This document shows, one piece after another, positions 12,801 through 25,900 of a stretch of DNA of 64,000 bases. Origin of the DNA: Macrotrachela quadricornifera. Lineage: Eukaryota; Rotifera; Eurotatoria; Philodinida; Philodinidae. Made by a program: the position numbers and the translations under genes. Within the stretch, counting starts at the first letter, position 1, and every line of letters starts with the position of its first letter. The DNA is taken from NCBI GenBank assembly GCA_022393335.1, contig JAJEKB010000313.1:105384-169383 (forward strand). Reading direction: 5' to 3'. Under the pieces are notes generated by a model that did no database searches, was not told where the DNA came from, and saw only the letters and a program-made list of their open reading frames with translations.

Positions 12801-13976
12801 GAATAAGAATATCATCAAATTCAAATACTTATCTTTTGTTAAAGTTCTTGAAAAATAAAATTATCATTGTTAACTTAGACAATACTAAAGATTTAATTGT
12901 CAAAAATTTTAATTATATCAAAACCTTTATATATTTATTTACGTTTATTAAATACAGCAACTAAATCGATTATAATGTACTCTACAATTTAATATGTTAT
13001 CTCAGTTATTTTCTTATTTTTTAATTAAATATTTATAAGGTATAAAGTAATATAATAGAAAATGTCATATAAGTTAAATTATTTTTTTTTATCTTTAACA
13101 TCATTAGTAATCAGAAAAAAATCGATTTTTCAGATGGTCTTTTTTATGGTGTTTTCTGTGATCTAAATATGTAATCTTCATAAACTAATAACTTTTTTTT
13201 TTATTACTAGTTAGAAAAGAATAAATGAATCAGATAATGTTACAGGGTTATTTGTCAGTAACGAACATCATCAAATATGTATCTATCATAATAGAAAAGA
13301 TAAATACTAGATGAAATATGCATACAAAAATAGATATCGAGGGTTAGAATGAATTTTATATTTATTTTATTTTCTGTTCTTCTTTAAATTTACATTTCGT
13401 TGTTTTACTATTCGAAATTTGACTATTATATACTTTCATTATTTATTTTTGTTTGTCGCCTTTTCATTCTTTTACTATTTGAATAGATATTAAAATTAGG
13501 ATATGACTAAATTATAAGACGCAATTGTGCTTTTGCGTATCTACATCGATGAATAATTTTTATTTCCTACGTCATGAATATGCACTTAATATAGTTCAAC
13601 TATAAAATAAAAGCTCAACAAATTTTTAAAGAATTTTGAATTAAAACATTTATAATTCTTATAAATGATGTTCTTCTTCAATGAAATATGAACAAAGTTA
13701 AGAAATGTAATCAATATTTAGTATCCTAATTTATTTTAAAGAAATCTCTAAATACTATCAATAAAAGATACACTTTGCAAAATATATTATTTTTTCTCAT
13801 TGATGCAAATGATTCATTTATATATTTTGAAAAAGAAAGTTTTTTTAATTCAAAATGAATTATTATATAAAAAAAAAAGAAAATTTTCACTTTTAGAACA
13901 TAATACGCTTTTAACGGTTTATTTGAAAGTCATGTTTATATATAAATAGATAAATAATATTTTAATTAACATTCTT
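9816..13976. other. 4.2-kb gene-free region
   Basis: Very AT-rich sequence with poly-A/T runs, a short (AT) tract near 10320-10339 and a small hairpin (GCGTGC ... GCACGC, about 12186-12219). I found no exon series, RNA gene or repeat with recognisable ends. It lies between the 5' end of the secreted-protein gene and the 3' end of STRA6, and may hold the former's promoter. Confidence 0.45.
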
Positions 13977-16900
13977 TTACCAGTTATTTTGTAAATCAAT
14001 TTCTGAAACAAGACTTTGTCGATGAAATTTATTTTCAATACATGTTTGTCTTCTTTTCTTTTCATTTAAATTTTTTATTTGATCAGTTTTAATTTGAAGA
14101 AGAGCATTTTTTCTTAAATTAATTAATGATGGATTTCGTAATAAAAGTACTATTAAATGCCATTTTCGTATTGCTTTTGATGAATAATCTTTGGTTATTT
14201 TCATCATCATTTGTGTATTTTTATTTGTATATTGTTTAGCTTTTATTCGACCATATAAATAACTTGCCATAGCTAACATTATTGGATTTCGATGTACAGC
14301 TTCAATATGAATAAAACCACAATAAGCTGAAAATCCTGCATCTAATGTTTCAAGTTTTCTTCCCAATGGTGAATAATCAAGACGAGACATATATAAACAT
14401 CCTCCAATAATACTTTTTATAATCCGTATTATTGATGATATAAAACCCAAAAATGAATCAAGAAAAAAATTAAAATATAAGAATATCATTAATATTCGTC
14501 GATTATTTATTGCTAATATATCTCCATAATGTTGTAAAAAAACATATTTTGCTAATAAATTATTAAAATATTGTTTGAAAAGAATTAATAATAATATTGG
14601 TATTATACGTTTAAGAATTTTTTCAAGAAATTTAACACTACCAAATGTAATAAATGCATCGATACATATATAAATAATAAATGCAAATAAACCAATTAAA
14701 ACATAACCCCATATAAGATAACCAATAAAAAATCCGGCAAAATGAAAATTACCAGTACTATAATTGGTATATCTTGATTTATTTCTTTTTGGAATTTCTG
14801 AATCATCACCACGAAATAATTGAAATAAATTTCTTCGAATATTTACCAATAAAACTAATAATTGAATTATTGTTATAATAAATGCTGTTAATATAGCAAA
14901 AATATATGGTCGAAGAAAACTTGGTACTGGAAATTCACTTTGAGTATTTTGTTCATCATTTGACGTTGTTAATTTATTAAATAAATCTTGAAGTAAATTT
15001 TGTAATTTACTTAAATATGGTATAACTAATATACATGATTGCATTGTCGTAAAATATAATAGAAGAAATACTGATGAATAAACACAAAATATACGTGATG
15101 AAAAACGAAAATCATCACGCCATTGGTAGATAAATTTTGGTATTATACGTGCAAGAAATAATCGACTCGTTGAACGTTGATAAACTGGTCGAAATAAATT
15201 TCTTATATAAGACATTTCTACAGAATGAATAAGTGATGATTGTAAAAAAATTTTTTCATCTCTTCTTAAATGTAAACGATTAAATTGTTTTTCATTTTTA
15301 TATTTTATTTTTATGTAAATTTTATTTATTAATAATATCGGTAATTTTATAACTATATATGACCAACAAATAAGTCGTGGAATATTAGTAAATATTTGAA
15401 TAAGTATTAAATTTTGATCAGTACCATAATATTCAAATAATCGTACAAGATCTGTACCATTTGTTTCATCAAAATTAGCATCTGATGGATAAAAATCACT
15501 TTGACATATATTTTGATAAACAATAAAAACAGTAAAATCAAGCCAAGCATAAAATGTTGCACATGTAAGAGTTAAAATTGAATCAATATAAACAGCAGAT
15601 AGCACTGGATAATAACGAATACCAATAACTAATACTTTTGCGATTTGTAATAAATATACTACAATAACACCTAAAGAAAAAAACATTTTAGTTAAATTAA
15701 AATCGAATACGAGAATATCTCCAACTGTCAAATAACTTTTAAGTTGCAGTATGAACATAATGTAAGTCCTAATGAGTTATGAATACTTTGAAAAGAATTC
15801 ATGTAACTAGTTTATTGCTACTGAGATATTGCATTTTTACTATATTTTTAATGAGAAACCTGTAATTCTCCTAAAAAATGTGAAGAAAACTAATTTGATT
15901 GTTCCCATCCTAAGATACAATTATAGTAGAATCGTGTCTTTGTATCACGCATATCTATCGACGGACTCTGATGCTCTTATTTCAAACTAAGACTAGAAAA
16001 TAATTCAAACCTCCTCCACTTGTTGTATTTCCATTAATAACTTGATTAATGATATCCAAAAGTTCATCAGCAACAATAGCAAATATAACAGCAGCAAATT
16101 TTCTTTTTATATGAGCATAAAAATCTACTGGTACAACCGGTGCAAAATAACCATTTAATTTTGTTGACATACATGAAGTTCGTTTTGAAAAAATAATAAA
16201 AATTAATATAATTAAACATGCTATAGGAAATGTTAACATATTAAAATCTTCTAATTCAATTAAATTACAAAATGAATTTCTTTCATAAAATAATGATTTT
16301 GATTCTTTATATTTATTAACTAAATCATTATGAATTGGTTTTAAAAGTAACCATGATGTAATTGATGCTAATATTGTTAATATTAACATAAGAATAGCAA
16401 TAAAACATGATGATAAACGAGCTGATTGTTTAACATTAGCTAATGCTACATCTGTTAACTTTGTATTTGTTATATCTTTCTGATTGATTCTTTAAAAAAA
16501 AATATAGAATAAAGAATATAGTTTCAAACTTAAATATAACTATACGTATTTGTTTCATTTTTTGGTTGTTGTTTTTTTTTACGAATTGAACAAAAAATAG
16601 AGAGTCCATAGAAAACAATAATCAAAATAAGTAATAAAGCACCAAGAACAATCACTTGAATACCACTACTAGATTCTAAAAATAGAGTATAATCTATTTT
16701 TATAAAGGAATAGAAATGCTATTGTTATATGACAACATTATCAAATAATCGTCTTGATCATTTAATTAATCAAAAATACTCATGAAAGAAAAATGCGAGA
16801 GATAAATTTGAAATTGATTAAAATAAACATAGTTTACATGCAATTGATTATTTGTCGAAAGATTTCAACAAATAAACTAAGACAATAATTATTTTTCGAC

Positions 16901-17655
16901 TTCGTTTTTCAAATTAAAAAAAAAACAATTGGGATTCTATAGAAATTCTACGACAAAATTATATTTCAAAAAAAAAGTTTTTCTGCACCATTTTCTGAGC
17001 AGACCAATTATCATTAAACGACACCGGATGTTATACCATTATTATAATAAAATCATTTCCGTTACTTTCACCAATAATATTTTTTATAAAGTTTTTACAA
17101 AGTACTTTATTGTAACACTTTTTTTTTATTTCTGAAAAACACAAAGGTCAACATGACTTTTCACAAGTTAAACAAAGAATATTTTTATGATGATTTCTAT
17201 AATTTCTTTTTTTTTTTGAATTTAAATTGAACATCAAAACATATGTTTTAACAGTATATAAGTCATGACATCTAAATCTAAAAAAAGATATAATTAAGAA
17301 TAGTAAGATTTCATTTTTATCTACTCTGTTAAAAGCAGTATAAATCAGCGAAATTCAAAGGAAATTCTTTTAAAATATACTCTAAATAAAAGAAAAATAT
17401 TTTACTAATAATTAAATACTCACGTTGATTACAAAGTGTTCCAATCCACCAAAATTTGCATTCACATTCCCAATTACCATCAATATTATTTTGACAGTAA
17501 CCATATTGACCACAAGGATTATACATTGAACAATCTGAATACGTCTTTTTATTTTATGTTCAACATTTTTTTTGTTTAAAATACTCACTTTGACCTGTAA
17601 TCCCTGCTACTAATAGTAGTATAAGAAGCGTGATTAGTTCAAATACTTTAGTCAT
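13977..17655 (-). CDS. STRA6: STRA6-family retinoid receptor/transporter with EGF-like ectodomain
   Basis: Exons on the minus strand: 17589-17655, 17424-17534, 16546-16675, about 16011-16489, and 13977-15768. Exon 1 encodes a signal peptide (TLLILLLVAGITG). Exon 2 encodes one EGF-like module with six cysteines (C-x5-C-x5-C-x9-C-x1-C-x8-C). Exon 3 carries the first membrane helix (IQVIVLGALLLILIIVFYGL). The rest is a multi-pass STRA6 body: VPVDFYAHIKRKFAAVIFAI, the INNRRILMIFLYFNF block, and the C-terminal SRLDYSPLGRKLETLDAGF...YCGFIHIE...NP stretch and WHLIVLLLRNPSLINLRKNA ending, all matching the order in vertebrate STRA6. Vertebrate STRA6 moves retinol across the plasma membrane from retinol-binding protein; here the ligand is unknown. 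At ~860 residues it is longer than human STRA6. The EGF module is not part of the vertebrate protein. The joint between 16011 and 15768 is out of phase: the upstream donors give phase 0 or 1, the acceptor needs phase 2. An 11-nt microexon between the ttttttag acceptor and the gtttct donor (about 15862-15872) would fix it; otherwise this is a frameshift. Confidence 0.85.
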
Positions 17656-19045
17656 TGTATGATATTTCCTTGTAAATAGCTTATTAATATATCTATGTTT
17701 CTTTTAATTGTGCATTCTTATTATGTAAAAAGTGACTTTTTTATTCAACAACATCTTCTTCGTTAATATTTTTGTATTTTTTCCCTTCTATTTTATTAGA
17801 AAACCATATAAAGAAAAATAAAAAATAGTTTCTTTGCCTGTTGAGATGCTTGTTGTCGTGTTATTGTCATAGAAACTAGTCTATCAAGGAAAAAAAAAGA
17901 ATTGGAGCATGAACATAATCGACGCAATACATTTGTTCAACGGCAATAGAGCAAAAAAATTTAAAGAAACTCATATGCCTGGTTATGTAAATATGAAAAA
18001 AAAAATTTTATCCTCTATTTGGATCAATATTTGCTATGGAATTTTTAGAAAATGTTTTATAAGATGATCTATTTGATATGATTAATACATTAAAATAGAT
18101 TAGAATTATTCGATATGATTTTATATATATTCTAGATAAATTAAAAAGGTCATGTTATTTATGTTTTTGAAATCAGCAAGAATGTCAATTTATAATAAGC
18201 TGTTGGCTGTCAACAAAACTGATATTTACTCATCAAACAATTGAATATTTTATTATTTTTATTTGTCAATAGAAACTAAAAAACATATCATAAAATTTTT
18301 TTAAACTTCTAAATAAAACTCAATCAAGTCCAGAAAAGGAGTAGTTTTTTTTCCATGCTAAAAATTCTCTTTACTTGATAAAAAATATGTAAATTACTTC
18401 TACCATAATTTTAATACCTAAAATTAATGTCAAAAAAAAAATAATATTAATGCATTCATCTGAATATTATTTATCATTGATTAGACAAAATTATATTCTT
18501 TCTGAAAGATTTCAAAAAATATTTGATATATTTTTCTCGAATAAAATCGTCCACATTTTCAATCCATGAGAAGTGATAAGATCTGTAATTTTAATTAATA
18601 TAGTTATGTAATGTGTTTTAAATATTGACTTGATTCTTTGAAAAGTTTTACAACAAAAAAATTATAGAAAATAAAGTATTGAACATATTTAAAAATCTTT
18701 AATTTTCACTATTAAATACTATCAAAACAAATTGTTTTCAATACTAAAACATTTACGAAGGTCAACAACTTGATTTCGATTCATTAAATTTAATTATGCA
18801 ATGATAAACTATACTCAAGATAAATTATTTTACATCATAAATCTCTTCACATAACTCAATTCTATCTATGTATATTATGAAAGCAATAGTATTCAAAAAC
18901 CAGTAAATATGTATATAGATGACGCTTGTTATACTGTAATAGAGGTGTTTGTTTAGCAACATAATTTGAGTTTACTAGCAAATGACGAATGAAATATGAA
19001 AATATCAAAAAACTGTCTATTCTTTGATAAAAAAAATTGCTATAG
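17656..19045. other. Intergenic region between divergent STRA6 and SPAG16
   Basis: The two genes are transcribed away from each other, so this 1.4 kb should hold both promoters. It is AT-rich with no distinct element I can name. It ends in a T/A-rich stretch and an AG acceptor (19044-19045), 6 nt before the SPAG16 start. Confidence 0.45.
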
Positions 19046-19051
19046 TCATCA

Positions 19052-22000
19052 ATGGCAACAATAGCTGCAAATAATATGCGTGATGTCGGCCCAAAAGATG
19101 TACAAACACATAATACTTCATCAACGAGAATAGATTTAGCAAATATTGCCGATGTTCCTTATTATGTTGAAAGTAATTCAATTTTTGTTAATATTTTCAT
19201 AAAATAATTTTTTTTTCCTTTTACATAGAACGATATGTTCGTGCAGTTGACAATAGTGAGGAATTTCATTATGAAGAAGTACCTGTTGAAGAATTTTATG
19301 ATGATGGTATATTTTATTTTTATATTAAAATATAATTCAATTTTATTAATATTCATTATTAGATAAAGAAGATACACTCGATGCACTTATTCGAAATGTT
19401 AAAGATCAACAACGTGAATCACAAATTGCAACAACATCAGTATTTATATATTTATTTTTTATTATAATCTAATGGAAAAATTTTCATTTTTGTGATGTAT
19501 TATAGACATCTGTTGCAGTTCCTCGTAGTACATTAAGTACTCAACCAGAAGCTGTTGATGATTTTGTTCGTAATTTTCTTGTTCGTATGGGTATGAAAAA
19601 AACAATGCAACAATTTCAAATTGAATGGCATAATTTATCATCATCGGGACGTATTAAAACAAATGAATGTGGTTATTTACCTGATGTAGTTAAACATAAT
19701 GAAGAATTAAGTGAAAAAATGAAATTACTCGAATCAGAAGTTGATCGATATCGAAAATCTGCCGAGTAAATCATTAAATATATTTAATAAAGGAAAAAAA
19801 AAACAATTTTATTTATAGAAAAGCACGAGAAGAATTTGTTAAAATGAAAAAAGAACGTGATTATCATCGACAACATCATAATCGTATTGCACAAGAAAAA
19901 AATAATCTTGTCACATTTGTTAAACGGTTATCATGAAAAAAAAATTACTTTTTTTTCTATATTTATTTTTTTGTTTTAGATTAAAAACTCATCTATCAAC
20001 ATTTGAACCACAATTAGATGAATTAAAAACTAAATATGATGGAGCTATGCGTGAAAAAATGGTTTATAAATTAGAAAAAGAAAAATTACAAAATGAATTA
20101 AATACATTAAAATTAGGTACTTCAATATCATTACAAAGTAAGTAAATATATAGAATTTCAAACAAAAAAAGAAATGAGATTTATTATTTTCTTTTTCTAA
20201 TAGATAGTACAGAAGGTGGATTAGGACCAACACAAGCAAAACTTCGAGATTTAAGAGTTAAAGAAGAAAAGAAAAAAATCTCTGTAACAGCTGAACAAAG
20301 ACGATTAACTAATTCAACTGAAATAACTAATGAATCACATCCACGAGTTCGTAAAATTATTCTTATTTTTTTTTATTATTTTACATTTTATCAATAAACA
20401 TTTATAGGATTCAGAATTTCCAATTGATACAGGAAATAATCCATATTTAAATAGATTTGCTGAAGATGCTTTTCATCGATCAACATTAACATTAGCAAAA
20501 GAAATTGAAGCACATGATGGTCCTATAAGTTGGTATGTGAAATAAAATAGATTTCAATTAAAATACGGAAATCTCCATTAGAATTTATAGAATATTTCTA
20601 CAATATTTTTTTTTATAGAAGCAAAAAGATATAAGACATACTCAAGCAAATAGCCAGATATTGATATAGGTTTTACATTAATAAAAATAAATTAAATAAA
20701 GGAACAAAATTACATAGTAAATCACGAAAAGATATAAACTTTTCCTAATTTATATATACGGAATTTACATACCACTGTTTAGTAACATGTAGTAATATTT
20801 GATGTTTTAAATGTATCCTGAAAGAGTTTTAATTAAGCTAATTTTTAAAATAGATATTGATTTAATCAGAATGTTTAATGATCATATATATTCTAAACAT
20901 GAAATTTTTATATGACAAAAAAAACTCGTTAAATCCTTTGATTTATTTATATTTTTAGTGCTGCCATTCATCCTCGTAAACATGTTGCTGTTACAGTATG
21001 TAAAACTAAATAAAAATTTATATTCATAATTTTATTTTAATATAATTAGGTAAGTGATGATCGATCATGGAAAATGTGGGCTATTCCTGAAGGTAAAATA
21101 CATGTATTTATTTTATATAAATTCATGTTTGTTTTTTAATTTATAGGTGATATGATTATGAAAGGTGAAGGTCATTCTGATTGGGTGTAAGTGTTATTAT
21201 TTTTTTAAATTTTATATTAATCTTTTGTTATTTTTGAAATAAATTTATATTTATTAAGATCTGGTATTGATTTTCATCCGAGTGGAAATAAAATGGCAAC
21301 ATGTTCTGGTGATACATCAATTAAAATTTGGGATTTTTCACAAAAAAAATGTATTCATACATTTACAAATCATCTTTTACCAGGTAGATTATCTTAAAAT
21401 ATTTTAATAAGAAAAAATTCAATGTTTTTTTATTTATTTAGTTTGGTCTGTTAATTTTCATTCATGTGGAGATTTTCTTGCTTCAGCTTCTCAAGATAAA
21501 ACAGTTCGATTATGGGATTTAAATAGGTTTATTAAATATAAAATAAATAAAAAAAAAAGTATTTATGAAATTTTTTTTCTTATTTTTTAGTCTTCGTTGT
21601 CGAACAGTTATGCGTGGACATCAAGATTCAGTTCATTCAGCTGAATTATTAATGTTTTCAAATATAGTTTTATCCAGTTCAGTTGATAAAACTCTTATGT
21701 TATGGGATACTCGAACAGTATATAAAATAAAACAAACAAACGAAAATTATTTTAAAAATTAATTTTTAGGGTTTAGCTGAACATACATTTGTTGGTCATG
21801 TTAATCCTTGTAATCAAGCAACATTTAATTTACGAGTAGATCTTATTAAATGATATATATTATATAAAATAATTTTTATATATTTTAAGGGTGATACAAT
21901 TGCATCTTGTGATTCTAAAGGTATCGTTAAATTATGGGATGTAAGAACAATAAAAAGTATGGTAACATTGGATTTTGGACCTTATTCAGCTAATAGTGTT

Positions 22001-22316
22001 TCATTTCATCCAGCCGGTACAATAAAAAAAATTTAATTATTTAGAAAAAAAAAATATAAATTCTATTTTTAAGGTCAACTTTTAACAACAGCTTCCGGTG
22101 ATCGAACAATAAAACTTTATAATATTGCTACTGAACAAGTAAAATAATATTTGTTTTTAAAATTATTAAATTTGAATTTTTCTTTTCTTTTTTTTTCGTT
22201 CAAAGTTAATACCATTAAGTAGTCATCACGATGAAGTTCAATATGTTAAATTTGATCTTAAAGGACAATATATGGTTTCAACTGGACGTGATCGAACATT
22301 ACGTGTTTGGTCGTAA
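19052..22316 (+). CDS. SPAG16: SPAG16/PF20, axonemal central-apparatus WD40 protein
   Basis: Eighteen exons (19052-19172, 19229-19306, 19363-19439, 19506-19765, 19819-19926, 19980-20137, 20204-20346, 20408-20532, 20959-20995, 21050-21092, 21147-21186, 21259-21383, 21442-21526, 21591-21717, 21770-21835, 21890-22016, 22074-22138, 22206-22316) join in phase to 631 residues, close to the human length. Order: acidic N terminus, helical segment VDDFVRNFLVRMGMKKTMQQ, a coiled coil (about 150-260), the conserved DSEFPID motif, then seven WD40 repeats to the C-terminal TLRVWS. Motifs such as GDTSIKIWDFS, QDKTVRLWDLN and SVDKTLMLWDTR mark the blades. In other animals and in Chlamydomonas (PF20) the protein bridges the central-pair microtubules of motile cilia. 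An AG acceptor sits 6 nt before the ATG. The intron after exon 8 (426 bp) is the longest. Confidence 0.95.
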
Positions 22317-22903
22317 CTTTGTAGAATTTTATTTTGTTTTCTTTTTCTTTTTTTGATAAGAATATATACAAACATTTATTTGAAATTTTTTTCTTAAATC
22401 TATTAATTGAATTTAAAAAAAAAAACAACAAAGATTGCTTTTTTTTTCATTTGAAAAATAAATATATTCTTTTTCGTTTGAATTTAATGTTTAAAAATTT
22501 AAATTAATGGAAACTATATTTAGTTTAAGACAATTATTCTTCAATCTTGAATACATATGTGCATTACTTTATTTTTTCATGATTGGATAAAATATAATCA
22601 TTCTATCATCTACTATGATTCACATTAAAATAGAAAAGAATAATCAAGACATACGAGAAAAATACGAACGCACTTGCTTTATTATTATGTGTGACTGGAT
22701 ATCCAGGAATATAGAATATATGTATATCTTACATCTTTCTTTCGATCGTTCTATATTTGTTTCTTTGTGCTCAACAAAGAGAGAGAGTGATAACTATAGA
22801 ATGATTTCGTTCGTTCATTTGTGCCTAGTCGATGAAAATTCTCCTATAAATAGTGCCGTTGGTTGGCAGTTTAATTCACAACTCCTCTTCTTCAACCATT
22901 AAG
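22317..22903. other. Intergenic region between SPAG16 and the A2M gene
   Basis: 587 bp. The left part is probably the SPAG16 3' UTR (AATAAA-like motifs near 22455). The right part becomes less AT-rich and carries the A2M promoter described separately. An open frame at 22615-22902 has no protein character. Confidence 0.5.
22845..22853 (+). promoter_or_regulatory. TATA box of the alpha-2-macroglobulin gene
   Basis: A canonical TATAAATAG lies about 55 bp upstream of the start codon, at a spacing that would place transcription initiation near 22875-22885 and give a leader of only ~20-30 nt. It is the only TATA element in the window in such convincing context, consistent with a strongly expressed gene. 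Confidence 0.6.
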
Positions 22904-25900
22904 ATGAATGTAAGTAAAGAAGATTATCTTATTTATTTACCTTTTACGAATGTTTGTTTATATTCTATAGTGGTCTTTGATCATTCTTGGCTTGGTTGCT
23001 TTGACAAGCGTAGCCATCGCCGACAAGTATATTTTATTTTATTAATTTAATTATTTATAATAAAAGAATATTATTATTTTTAGCTCGTATCTTGTTATCG
23101 TACCCAAACTTCTTAAAGTCGGATGGGACAATCAACTTTCAGTTTTCATTGGTGCTGCTTCAGGACCAGTGGAAGTTAAATTTGACTTAGTTATGGGCCA
23201 ACGACACATTGAAAACACAATTTCAGTCAAACCAGGCGAAACACGCAATGTTACAATGACTCTTCCACGGGAATTCCCCGCTGGTCCAGCTGAATTAAAC
23301 ATTGTTGGAACTGGTGGTGTTCGTTTCGAAGAAAAACGTGACGTTATTGTCTACGACAATACCCATGTTGTTCTTGTTCAAACATCAGCATCCACTTATC
23401 GTCCAGGTGATGACATGGATATCCGTGTTGTTGTAACAAATGAAGAGCTCATCCCATTGGAAACTGGTGAAGTTCTCATCGAAATTTATGATGGTAACCT
23501 TAAACTCGTTGGTGAATTTCCACGTGTTCCAATTCGCGGAGGCATCAGTCAATCATTCATTTTTCCAATTGGTGATCACTGCAATGTTGGTACATGGCTT
23601 GTTACAGCTGTTGTTGGCAATACAACATCATCTCTTGAAGTTCTTGTTGCTGCACCAGTCACACCATCATTTGATCTTAAAGCTATGTTTCAACGATTTC
23701 TTCTTCGTACAGATAAAGTCCTTCGTGGTGTTATCGAAATCGATGATGATGACAGTGTACCAATTTTTGGTCGTGGTTTAATGGCTGTTGGTCAAATCAC
23801 TGAACAAGATGTCCAACGTATGATGAAAGAACAACAAACACAATCACAAACACAAACACAAACACAAAAGAAAACTCAAGGTGTTGATGAAGAATGGCGT
23901 AAATGGAAATCACAACAATTCGAAATTGCTGGTCGTATTGAAATCAACCATGATCTCTTATCAGTATTTAACATTGATGTAACAAAAGCTCTTGCTATTC
24001 AAGTTTACATTCAAGTAACTGATCTTGCTTCTGGTCAAGAACGTATCGTTCAACATGTTATTCCAGTATTTACACGTGATATCATTTATGACATCCGTCC
24101 ACTTGAATTCGAAGCTGGCATTAAGAATGAATTTGAAGTCATTGCCAAACGACCAGATGGTAAACCAGCTAAAATGGAAAATTTAATTATCACTGTTACA
24201 ATGATCTTGGGTAATGAACAAGGCAAAGTACAAGAAGAAAAATCAGTTGAAATTAAAGATTTCTATACACGGTATGTATAATTTTTAATATCATGAAAAT
24301 AAAATCAAACATTTTTTTTTCTTTCACTTTTTAGTGGTCGCACTGATATTGGTCTCTTCAACATTGAAATTCCACAAAACTGTATTGGTGTCCTTATGAC
24401 AGTATGTGTTTTTTTTTGTTTATTTCTAAAATTGTATTTTATTATTTTCACTTTAATTTTAATAGATTACACCATTAAACGAAGAAGGTCAAGTACATGG
24501 TTATCGTAGTCATGCTATCCCACTCATGCCAACACCTCGACGTGGTACAACCGGTGCTAAATTATCAATTGAACTTTTACCATCAACAACAAACTCAGCT
24601 TCATCAGATGTCAATGCACCAGTTGTTAGTTCACAAGTCTCAACTGTTGGTCGTACATCAAACTTTTATATTCAATTGATTCCATCAAAACCAGTTGAAA
24701 AATTTGAACCATTACCAATGTCATGGGTACTTTTAACAAACGGTCGTATTACACTTACTGGTGAATTCACTGCTCAACCAACAAAAGAATGTCAATCAAA
24801 AGCTACACGTGCTATTGTACCAGAAGAACAAGCTCCACCAACATGTGTATTTAATGGTACTTTACCAATCCAAATTACACGTAATATGATGCCATATTCA
24901 ACATTACTTGTATATACATTCCAACCATCATTTGGCTTCAATGTTGCTGAATCATATCGTTTTTCAGTTGCTGGTCTCTTCCAACACCCATTACGATTAA
25001 ATGCAACAATTGTTCCATACACATCAATGGACAGAGCAATGTATAACAAAGATATTGACTCAATGGAAGATCAAGAATCAATGGAAGATGTTGACTTTAA
25101 ACCAGTATCTATTTCAGACAAAGCTCATAGCAAAACACGCGTTGAACTTTCATGGACTGGTACACCAGATTCAGTTGTTGGTCTTAATGTTATGGAATAT
25201 GATGGCGTTATGCAAGGTTTATCAGGTGAAATTACCAAAGAACGTGTACTTAAATATTTAACAACATATGAACAAGTACCTATTTTTGGTATGCCAACAC
25301 ATTCATCATCATCAAGTGGCAAAGCTGGTTTACAAGAACGTGAATTACAAGAACGTGAATTAGAAGAACGTGAATTCGAAGAACGTGAAATGGAAGAACG
25401 TGAAATGGAAGAACGTGAATTAGAAGAACGAGGTGTATCAGACAGTACATTCTCAACATCAACATTAGACTCATGGACAGACAATATGGAAAGTCAATCT
25501 GGCATGAAAATGAAGAGCAAATTTGCAAGAAAACCATCAGGCTTACCAGTAGATTTCGAAACAACAACAGGCAAACCAGGTTCAGACTTCAAACCACGAA
25601 ATGTCGTTAGTGAAGACGAAGAAGAAAAAAACATTGACCAAGAATACGAAGTAAATTGAATAATTTTTTTATTTTTTATTTTTTTCATATAAATCTTTGC
25701 TTTTTTAGGCATACCGAGTTCGTTATCCACTTGAAAAAATGGTCTTTGGTATTATTTCAAACCGAATGAAATCAGTTGAAGGTGATGATAGTTATGTAAC
25801 ACCAACTCTTGGACGTTTATATGGTGATGCTCAAAGCCGACAATCAACACAATATCGTCGTCGTGATATGAAATCATTATCTCAATATGATATTGCTGTT

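Noticed and set aside
22615..22902. 95-codon open frame before the A2M gene
   Set aside because: Overlaps the TATA box and leader of A2M and has no protein features.
25330..25431. CRISPR-like or satellite array
   Set aside because: Units are in-frame, 15 bp without spacers and inside a coding exon; no CRISPR array exists in the window.
25125..25567. Antisense frames with Ser-Arg repeats opposite A2M
   Set aside because: They are the reverse reading of the 15-bp coding repeat; the sense strand is part of a well supported protein.
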